From assembly GCA_036343635.1 (NCBI GenBank), contig JAYYVF010000036.1, forward strand, positions 1 through 28,109: 28,109 nucleotides of DNA, given 5' to 3'. The notes under the pieces were generated by a model. It saw only the letters and a program-made list of their open reading frames with translations, was not told where the DNA came from and did not search any database. Positions 21,878 to 28,109 of this stretch are shown piece after piece (the first letter of the stretch is position 1; each line of letters opens with the position of its first letter). Position numbers and translations under genes: made by a program. Source of the DNA: GCA-2693325 sp036343635. Its GTDB lineage: Bacteria > Latescibacterota > UBA2968 > UBA8231.

Positions 21878-24385
21878 TTGGACGAAAAATTTAGACCTGT
21901 AGACCTTACGAAATATTTCAATGCCTCAACTGAGAATCCAAACTCTCAGCAGTTAGGTAAATTGTGGCTCTGTAAAGACAAATCACCTCTTGATGAAATG
22001 GTACGAGGAAAACAATCATTCTGGGGTGTTCCATTTGAATTGGCACCCGCTGAAGGAAAGTATAGTGCTATTCAAATAGCTCAAAACGCTGAGGACGTTC
22101 CCACTTCTATTATTGTGCCCATCGGTGATACTGCACGTCGGATTTTGATAGCTCATGTTTGTGGACAGGTTCGGCGGGGACAGTCTGCTGGGGAATTTGT
22201 AACATTAGAGGGAACGGGGGACATGATAGCTCGCTATAGACTGGTTTATGTCGACGGGAGTGAGATCGAACTCCCTTTACGTCGTCGATTTGAAGTGCAT
22301 GACATTCAAGTTCCATGGGGACATCACCCTTTTTTATGCCGTAATTGCCGCCACTTCGTATCAGTCCCATTAGAAGATAAGAGTAGTGGCTATGGTCAGG
22401 TGCAGGTTGGTACGTTCCCCCGTATTGAAGGTTGTGCTAATCCGGGTGGTGATTTAGAGGGTTGGTGGCTTTATGATTGGGTTAATCCGAAGCCAGAGTT
22501 AGAAATAGCGCATTTTGAAATTTTGTCGGATGGGTCAGATCCATTGGCTGTGGGTGGTATCACACTTTGTGATGAGGAAAGTGATCCATTTCATTGGGAA
22601 TATAGACGCGAAATTATTGTATCGGTAGACGGTGTTGCTGAACCCGAAATACAAATGAATCGAGGCGAGATTGTTCGTCAGGATACTCGATATGTTTCGG
22701 AAGAAAATTATCTTAATAGTACGGAGCGTGGTTGGGGGCGTGGAGGAGAACAAGTAGAGCTGGGTGGATATGCCGAGATATATGGGTCCGCTAGTGGTGA
22801 AATCCTAGTTCAGAGTAATGGCGTACAAGAAAAGGTGAATTGGGGAGAAATATTGGACAAGGGCAAGGTTGAACAAGATCGAGTTAGGATCGAAATGGTG
22901 TCGCCCAATGGGAAACAGTGGTTGCATGTACGTATTGAAGACGGAACTACGGGTTTGCCTGTGGCAGCCAGGGTACATTTTCGGACGCAGAGTGGCGCCT
23001 ATGTTGCACCTCATGGCCATCAAGCTGATGTTAACGTTGCCTGGTTTGAAGACATGGGAGGAGATTGTAAAGTAAACGGTGTTCCATATGCTTACGTAGA
23101 TGGAAAATTTCAGGTAGATATGCCCGTAGGAGCTGTTTACGCTGAAGTTGTACGTGGTTTTGAATATGAACCTGTTCGTCGGTTGATAGAGATTAAGCCA
23201 GGTCAGAAAGATTTAACAATAAAAATTGATCGTGTTTTTGATATGAAAAAACGCGGCTACTATTCAGGTGATACGCATGTGCATTTTTTATCCTCGCAAT
23301 CAGCTCACTTAGAAGCAGCGGCGGAAGATCTAAATGTTACGCATTTATTAGCCAGCCAGTGGGGACGTTTATTTACGTCATGGGAGGAATTTACTGGAGG
23401 ATTGGCACCGACCAGTACCGAGGATTACAAAATATGGGTCAGTCAAGAAAATCGACAACATGTTTTGGGACATATCAGTCTTCTTGGGCTTAAAGATATG
23501 GTTGCACCTATGTGCTCCGGTGGAGCCAACGAAGATTGGGTTGGGGGTGAGGTTGGCGCCCTAATGGCAGATTGGTCAGAAGCCTGTCGGCAGCAGGGAG
23601 GATTGGTAATAATGCCACATATGCCAAGACCCGATTTCGAAAACGCAGCAAATATTGTGCTCGGACAAGCCGATGCCGGCGAAATGTGTTGGCTTTGGGA
23701 AGGAGAAAAAATAAGCTCTGCGGAGCGAGGTTATTACCGTTGGTTAAACGTAGGGCAACAACTTCCGATAGTTGGTGGCACGGATAAAATGTCAAACGGG
23801 CGTATTTTAGGCGGTTCACGCACCTATGCTCGTTTGGGATTAGGAGAGGAGTTTTCGTTCGGTAATTGGTGTCGGGCAGTGAAAAGAGGGTCTACGTTTG
23901 CAAGTACCGGTGCAATGATTGATTTGAAAGTTGAAGAAAAACCGATGGGTAGCCATATAACTTTGACTGGTAATGGTGGGACTGTAGAAGTTCAAGCTGT
24001 TGCCGAGAGTGTTTTCCCGTTGACTGGTGTGGAACTTGTTGTCAACGGAGAGCAAGTTGCAAGAGAAACTTGCAAGGAAGGTGAACGTTGCCTTAAGATC
24101 GATTATAAATTGAAGACGGAAATCTCGTGTTGGATTGTCGCTCGCTGTTGGAGTAATCATTACACAGATGCGGGCCCAGTGATGGCACATTCTTCACCGA
24201 CCTATGTGGACGTTGGTAATTGCAGCGCATTTGTTGCAGCTGAAGGTAATTATTTGATGACCCACATGGAAGGTGGTATAGCCTGGGCGGAATCTATTGG
24301 TGTTTTTCGAGAAGAGTCTATCCGTACTCGATTAATAGGTTTATTTGAAGAAGCTAAACGCGAACTTGTGCGACGTATGGAATAA
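21878..24385 (+). CDS. CehA/McbA-type metallohydrolase with PHP-like core
   Basis: The protein has 835 residues and no signal peptide. Residues ~45-240 form a beta-sandwich module (GVPFELAP, ILIAHVCGQ, YRLVYVDGSEIELPLRRRFEVHD) like galactose-binding/NPCBM domains. About 345-455 is an Ig-like carboxypeptidase-regulatory module. The hydrolase core begins at YYSGDTHVHF (His467, His469). Later candidate ligands are His528/His532 (HVLGHISLLG), His581 (VIMPHMP) and Asp636 (GGTDK). The canonical PHP TDHN motif is replaced by ASQWGR and the final DSH by TDK, as in divergent CehA/McbA relatives. The family hydrolyses esters or carbamates, and the natural substrate here is unknown. The PhyH gene follows after 17 bp. 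Confidence 0.78.
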   Translation: MDEKFRPVDLTKYFNASTENPNSQQLGKLWLCKDKSPLDEMVRGKQSFWGVPFELAPAEGKYSAIQIAQNAEDVPTSIIVPIGDTARRILIAHVCGQVRRGQSAGEFVTLEGTGDMIARYRLVYVDGSEIELPLRRRFEVHDIQVPWGHHPFLCRNCRHFVSVPLEDKSSGYGQVQVGTFPRIEGCANPGGDLEGWWLYDWVNPKPELEIAHFEILSDGSDPLAVGGITLCDEESDPFHWEYRREIIVSVDGVAEPEIQMNRGEIVRQDTRYVSEENYLNSTERGWGRGGEQVELGGYAEIYGSASGEILVQSNGVQEKVNWGEILDKGKVEQDRVRIEMVSPNGKQWLHVRIEDGTTGLPVAARVHFRTQSGAYVAPHGHQADVNVAWFEDMGGDCKVNGVPYAYVDGKFQVDMPVGAVYAEVVRGFEYEPVRRLIEIKPGQKDLTIKIDRVFDMKKRGYYSGDTHVHFLSSQSAHLEAAAEDLNVTHLLASQWGRLFTSWEEFTGGLAPTSTEDYKIWVSQENRQHVLGHISLLGLKDMVAPMCSGGANEDWVGGEVGALMADWSEACRQQGGLVIMPHMPRPDFENAANIVLGQADAGEMCWLWEGEKISSAERGYYRWLNVGQQLPIVGGTDKMSNGRILGGSRTYARLGLGEEFSFGNWCRAVKRGSTFASTGAMIDLKVEEKPMGSHITLTGNGGTVEVQAVAESVFPLTGVELVVNGEQVARETCKEGERCLKIDYKLKTEISCWIVARCWSNHYTDAGPVMAHSSPTYVDVGNCSAFVAAEGNYLMTHMEGGIAWAESIGVFREESIRTRLIGLFEEAKRELVRRME

Positions 24386-24402
24386 AAAAGGAAATAAAGT
24401 GT

Positions 24403-25254
24403 ATGTTGATGGAACAACAGATATCGGATTTTGACCGTAATGGTTTTGTAAATGGTGGAAAAATATTGGATGATGCCGAATTAGAGCAATTGACGTCTGC
24501 TTTGGGTGAAATGATAAATAGAGGTCCCGGTGGATATTCAGGGGCTGATGAAGGTCCAGTCTCGTTTAAAAATATTTCTGGAAATGATGAACGTCCGGTG
24601 TGGCAAATTGTAAATGTTTGGGAAGCAAGTGAAGCCTTTCAGAAGCTAATCTACCATTCAGATATTGTTCAAGGTATTAGCCAGCTTACTCGAGAAGCCG
24701 ACTTGATGGTTTGGCACGATCAAGTCCAATACAAACCAGCGCAGTATGGCGGAGCCACTACTTGGCATCAGGATGCCCCACTTTGGCCAATTATTCGACC
24801 AATGACACCGGTATCAGCCTGGATACCTTTTGATGATGCAGATGAGAAAAATGGTTGTATGTGGATGGTTCCAGGTAGCCACAAGTGGGGCAATCAGATA
24901 GAATTTCTGCGTGAACAGGGAGAATTGCGAACACTTGATGAATTTAACAAACTTAAAAAATTCAATACGCCTGAAGAATCAGAGACTAATTCGGTCGAGC
25001 CCGTTGCGTGGCCGGTTAAGCGTGGTGAGGTGTCTTTTCATCATTCGCTTACTTGGCACGGATCTCCGTTAAATCAGTCGATTCGACCGCGCCGTGCTAT
25101 AGCGATACATTATATGACTGGGCAGGCGCGATACGACGCTAATGGAGAGCACATCATGAAGCAGTTTGTTGATTTGCCCAATGGCGCTCCTATGGCTGAC
25201 GCTGGAAAACACTTCCCTCTCGTATGCCATAATGGAATACCGGTCTCTTTGTAA
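24403..25254 (+). CDS. Phytanoyl-CoA dioxygenase (PhyH) family Fe(II)/2-oxoglutarate oxygenase
   Basis: The 283-residue cytoplasmic protein has the double-stranded beta-helix facial triad visible: His122-x-Asp124 in TTWHQDAPLW, and His219 in LTWHGSPLNQS. Arg228/Arg230 in SIRPRRA are suitable to hold 2-oxoglutarate. MWMVPGSHKWG (153-163) is the typical mid-barrel strand. Bacterial PhyH members hydroxylate varied small molecules rather than phytanoyl-CoA, so the substrate is open. The ATG has AAGGA 9 nt upstream and follows the metallohydrolase by 17 bp, so they probably form a two-gene operon that processes one compound, by hydroxylation and hydrolysis. The stop faces the convergent glycosyltransferase gene 19 bp away. 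Confidence 0.9.
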   Translation: MLMEQQISDFDRNGFVNGGKILDDAELEQLTSALGEMINRGPGGYSGADEGPVSFKNISGNDERPVWQIVNVWEASEAFQKLIYHSDIVQGISQLTREADLMVWHDQVQYKPAQYGGATTWHQDAPLWPIIRPMTPVSAWIPFDDADEKNGCMWMVPGSHKWGNQIEFLREQGELRTLDEFNKLKKFNTPEESETNSVEPVAWPVKRGEVSFHHSLTWHGSPLNQSIRPRRAIAIHYMTGQARYDANGEHIMKQFVDLPNGAPMADAGKHFPLVCHNGIPVSL

Positions 25255-25268
25255 TTAATTTTTAATTA
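25252..25268. other. AT-only palindrome between convergent genes
   Basis: TAATTAA (25252-25258) and TTAATTA (25262-25268) are exact inverted copies with a 3-nt centre, covering the PhyH stop and most of the 19-bp convergent gap. It might serve as a weak two-way transcription end. An AT-only stem is not a normal intrinsic terminator. Confidence 0.25.
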
Positions 25269-25273
25269 GAGTT

Positions 25274-27076
25274 TCAAAAAGATCGTTGTAAGCCCGAAAA
25301 TAAAGTCAGGATTTTTGTGCGGTCCTTAGGATAGATACTTATCGCTTTGTTGAGAACTTTTTCTGCTTTTTCAAGCTTTTCAAGCTGCGTGCAAAGTTGG
25401 ATTAATTCAAAATAAATTTTTGGTAAATAAGGATTTACTAAGAGCGCCTGTTCGTATGAATTTATGGCTGCTTCATTCTGTCCAAGCCCTCTGTAGGCGT
25501 GAGCCAAATTAATCCATACTTCGGGTCTATTTGGCTCGAATGTAGCTATTTTTAAAAATATATTTTTTGCTTTCTCTAAATTCCCTCGCATGCCCTGTAT
25601 GGAAGCAGAATTAAACCACGCTTGCCAGTATGTAGAGTCTATTTGTACTGCATTTTGAAAATGAAACAGTGCTTTTTTCGGTATTTTCTTGTCTGCGTAA
25701 GCTTGGCCTAAATTGAAATGAATCTCTGCGTTTCCTTTCATGTTCATGGGACGGCCACCAATGTTAAAAAAGGCGAAAAGTGCTATGACCGAAAAAAGTC
25801 CAATAAAAGAATCGCGGTAATTTCGATCTTGCAGAGAATCTTTTAACCAAAAAAAGGCTTGAGCAAAAAATATCAGGAGTAACGGAATGATAACAACTCG
25901 GTAACGAGCTGTTGGAAAAAACATTACGATTGCTAAAGCATAGCTAAGAACGTAAAGCCCCCCGAAATGATTTAAGTGTTTAAAGTGTAGGATGAGGCCG
26001 ATTACGGCTAATGGAGCAATTAACCCGAATGGAAATGCTAATCCGTAATGCCACAGGAGTAAAGAGAGCAAGTCCGAATAATTGCGCCAAAAATAAATAT
26101 CTTGATTTCTTCCTTGTTCGATACCATGAAATAAATCCCACGTTTTCCTTAATTGAAGGACAAAATAGTGCAATGGCTGGTTTTTTATGTAATCGAATGA
26201 AGATTTCCAAAAATAGATAGATTTATCAGAGGGTGTTTCTATGCCAAGCGAACCCGGTTGTCTTACTAACTTATCCCAATCCCATCCAGCGCGTATTTGC
26301 AATGTTTTTTCGTAATCAGCGTTGTTCCCAACAAAAAAGTTCACGCCAGAATTCCAAGAAATTAAAACGGTATCGTTGCCGATCTCGTAGTTTCGCCATG
26401 TTACAGGTGCAACTATCAAAAGTGTACCCAAAAGAAATAGCAGGCTGCCCAATAATTTTCGTTTTACAAAAACTGTCCATGCACATAGTGCAAAAACCCC
26501 ACTTAATAAGGTCGCGACAGTAATTGATGCAAAGCCAAATAAAAGGCCAGATGAAAAAAAATAAATTTTTCGATTACTATCTTGGGCCATTTCAAAGGCT
26601 AAGAGTCCGGCCATTGAAATACTCATCGCTAGAGAGGCCGGTAAGATCTCTCCATCGAAAAAAATTATTGGACCATATAAGCTGGCTGTTACAGATGCTA
26701 ATAATCCGACGCGTGCATTGTACCATCGGCAACCTAATACATAGATGCCAACACAAGTCAGTGAGCTCAAAACGCATTGTAGCCAGCGTATCGAATCAAA
26801 GAAAAAGTGTTCGGTAAAAATTCGTAATACAGCAAGAATGTAAGGATAAAGCGGTGGTTGCCAGAATGGACCGAGGCCTTCTCCCAGCCAATTTCCAGAA
26901 GCCAATTGGCTAGACAAAAAAACATATGTTCGTCCATCGACAACGGGAGCATCGTATAAGGGGCTCTGAGTTATCTCCGAGACGTAAATAAATCGGCAGG
27001 TTGCCGCTGTCAAAAATATTGCCACGATATGCAATATTTTCTTGTAGATATGAGATGAATCAGACAATTTTTTCAC
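25274..27076 (-). CDS. GT39/ArnT-like membrane glycosyltransferase fused to C-terminal TPR repeats
   Basis: The protein has 600 residues. Residues 1-430 hold about ten to twelve hydrophobic helices. The first periplasmic loop has APVVDGRTYVFLSSQLASGNW with Asp47 at the position of the GT-C catalytic acid, then GPFWQPPLYPYILAVL, typical of PMT_2/GT39-like transferases that use polyprenyl-phosphate sugars. VNFFVGNNADYE is a later loop. From about 445 to 590 lie roughly four TPRs (FNLGQAYADKKIPKKALFHFQNAVQID, VWINLAHAYRGLGQNEAAINSYEQALLVNP and neighbours), likely a protein-binding arm. The acceptor is unknown. The start is GTG without a clear Shine-Dalgarno site, and an overlapping ATG is out of frame, so the exact start is uncertain. 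It diverges from the CRTAC1-like lipoprotein gene. Confidence 0.8.
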   Translation of the reverse strand: MKKLSDSSHIYKKILHIVAIFLTAATCRFIYVSEITQSPLYDAPVVDGRTYVFLSSQLASGNWLGEGLGPFWQPPLYPYILAVLRIFTEHFFFDSIRWLQCVLSSLTCVGIYVLGCRWYNARVGLLASVTASLYGPIIFFDGEILPASLAMSISMAGLLAFEMAQDSNRKIYFFSSGLLFGFASITVATLLSGVFALCAWTVFVKRKLLGSLLFLLGTLLIVAPVTWRNYEIGNDTVLISWNSGVNFFVGNNADYEKTLQIRAGWDWDKLVRQPGSLGIETPSDKSIYFWKSSFDYIKNQPLHYFVLQLRKTWDLFHGIEQGRNQDIYFWRNYSDLLSLLLWHYGLAFPFGLIAPLAVIGLILHFKHLNHFGGLYVLSYALAIVMFFPTARYRVVIIPLLLIFFAQAFFWLKDSLQDRNYRDSFIGLFSVIALFAFFNIGGRPMNMKGNAEIHFNLGQAYADKKIPKKALFHFQNAVQIDSTYWQAWFNSASIQGMRGNLEKAKNIFLKIATFEPNRPEVWINLAHAYRGLGQNEAAINSYEQALLVNPYLPKIYFELIQLCTQLEKLEKAEKVLNKAISIYPKDRTKILTLFSGLQRSF

Positions 27077-27180
27077 ATTTTAAATAAAATAGAATTCTGT
27101 AGGCTTGCATAGACCTTTAAGAGGTCATTAATATACTCTCCATTGCATGTTCGGTTTTAATGCTCTCAGAATGATGGTAA

Positions 27181-28109
27181 ATGATACGGATAAACAATAG
27201 TTTTTTCCTCGCTGTTTCTTTGCTTGTGATAATTGCAGTTTCGGTTTTTTCCTTAACCGTTTCTGGATGTTCACATGGCTCTAAAGACGAAAAATATTTT
27301 GTCGATATTGGAGCGGAAGTAGGCATTGATTTTGTGCACCAAAGTGGTTCAAACGGTGATTACTTTTTGTTTGAAACAATGGGATCTGGAGTTGCATTTA
27401 TAGACTTCGATCGAGATGGATGGCAAGATATTTATTTGGTAAATGGTTTTGATTTGAGTAAATGGGAGGGTGTTTACAATCCTGTCAATAATGTGGCTGA
27501 AGAGAATCAGGGATTCTGGGTGACAGAGGATTACATACCACCTATGCGTTTTGATGGACGAGTTGATAGCTCTGTTTATGATTTGATACAAGAATTCCCT
27601 ATTGAGCATGTCAATACTCTGTACAAAAATGAAAAGGTGGAATTTTTGGATGTGACGGGTACTGTTGGTGGAGGGGATCATGGTTACGGGATGGGAGTGA
27701 CTAGTGGTGACTACAATAATGATGGATTTAGCGATCTGTATATTACCAACTTTGGAAAAAATTCACTGTTCTACAATAAAGACGGTGCTCGTTTCTTAGA
27801 CGTGGCAGTGTCGATAGAGGTAGATGACGGTCATTGGGGTACCAGTGCAGCATTTTTTGATGCTGAAAATGATGGGGATTTAGATCTTTATGTAGCTAAT
27901 TATTTGGATGTTGGTTTGACAAACAACAGAATTTGCGGTCAAGCGGTATCTGCTAAATCTAAATCTGACTACAGACTGTTATTTATTCCCCGCGAAAAAA
28001 GAACTTATTGTAGCCCAAGGCGCTATACTGGAGCTCCAGATGTTTTATACATAAATGACGGGGAGGGGGGGTTTGAAGATAGAACACGTGATCGCGGCGG
28101 GTTTAGCGC
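27181..28109 (+). CDS. CRTAC1-like FG-GAP/VCBS repeat lipoprotein, 5' part (runs off the window)
   Basis: The ATG at 27181 follows an in-frame TAA directly, and the frame stays open to the window end (309 codons seen). The N-terminus is a lipoprotein signal: a basic start, a hydrophobic stretch, and the lipobox VSGC with the lipid Cys at about residue 30. FG-GAP/VCBS units with calcium-loop patterns follow: FIDFDRDGWQDIYLVNG (about 78-94), SGDYNNDGFSDLYITNFG and FFDAENDGDLDLYVANY. Then comes CSPRRYTGAPDVLYINDGEGGFEDRT, characteristic of CRTAC1/ASPIC-UnbV proteins. These form beta-propellers on the cell surface. The C-terminal ASPIC domain would lie beyond the window. No clear ribosome site precedes the ATG. 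Function is unknown beyond surface binding. Confidence 0.85.
   Translation, partial: MIRINNSFFLAVSLLVIIAVSVFSLTVSGCSHGSKDEKYFVDIGAEVGIDFVHQSGSNGDYFLFETMGSGVAFIDFDRDGWQDIYLVNGFDLSKWEGVYNPVNNVAEENQGFWVTEDYIPPMRFDGRVDSSVYDLIQEFPIEHVNTLYKNEKVEFLDVTGTVGGGDHGYGMGVTSGDYNNDGFSDLYITNFGKNSLFYNKDGARFLDVAVSIEVDDGHWGTSAAFFDAENDGDLDLYVANYLDVGLTNNRICGQAVSAKSKSDYRLLFIPREKRTYCSPRRYTGAPDVLYINDGEGGFEDRTRDRGGFS

Noticed and set aside
27112..27126. A 5-bp inverted repeat (GACCT / AGGTC) between the glycosyltransferase and lipoprotein genes.
   Set aside because: It is too short to separate from chance, and no promoter or T-run is placed to support it.
27349..27681. A 110-residue minus-strand frame near the right end.
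   Set aside because: It is antisense to the lipoprotein gene, whose repeats and lipobox are clear.
1..28109. Search for CRISPR arrays, tRNA, rRNA, insertion sequences, toxin-antitoxin pairs and defence genes.
   Set aside because: No regularly spaced repeats, tRNA-like folds, transposase motifs or defence domains were seen by eye.

Overview
The window is a gene-dense piece of a Gram-negative, AT-leaning heterotrophic bacterium. It has lipoprotein and secreted proteins, large discoidin/FlgD-like surface proteins, a CRTAC1-type repeat lipoprotein, and many TTG/GTG starts with good Shine-Dalgarno sites. This gene mix resembles uncultured aquatic lineages of the FCB/Latescibacterota/Poribacteria kind. 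That is an impression from gene content only, since there is no rRNA or marker gene here. I saw no tRNA, rRNA, transposase, CRISPR or phage gene, and every gap between genes is 250 bp or less.

Layout. (1) 1-441 is the 3' end of a sugar isomerase/epimerase-like gene. (2) 10529 down to 438 is a run of eight minus-strand genes: an oligopeptide-type ABC substrate-binding protein, permease B, an EamA transporter, permease C, a HAD phosphatase, MsrA, a large secreted discoidin/FlgD-like protein (A) and a GNAT/SCP2 acetyltransferase. The first four are separated by 3-7 bp. (3) 10638-15066, divergent from that run, holds two more secreted proteins (B and C) that are paralogues of A. (4) 17276-15084 (minus) is a GH92 alpha-mannosidase-like enzyme with no signal peptide, behind a DUF4037 nucleotidyltransferase-like gene (18454-17399). 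(5) 18588-20738 (plus) is an MFS transporter followed by a Tat-signal aldo/keto reductase. (6) An unrecognised minus-strand gene (21627-20779) lies divergent from a CehA/McbA-type metallohydrolase and a PhyH dioxygenase (21878-25254). A terminator-like hairpin sits in the leader of the hydrolase. (7) A GT39-like membrane glycosyltransferase fused to TPRs (27076-25274) is divergent from a truncated CRTAC1-like lipoprotein gene (27181-end).

How it may work together (inference). Regions 2-4 look like a scavenging locus. Three related surface proteins could capture glycan or glycoprotein, the Opp-type ABC system could import oligomers, and a cytoplasmic GH92 enzyme could trim mannosides. SusC/SusD genes and the transporter ATPases are absent from the window. 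The paralogous surface triad around the ABC operon is the best candidate for an undescribed system. Other items worth attention are a perfect 15-bp inverted repeat inside gene A, a palindrome in the A/B-side divergent promoter, and the hydrolase leader hairpin.
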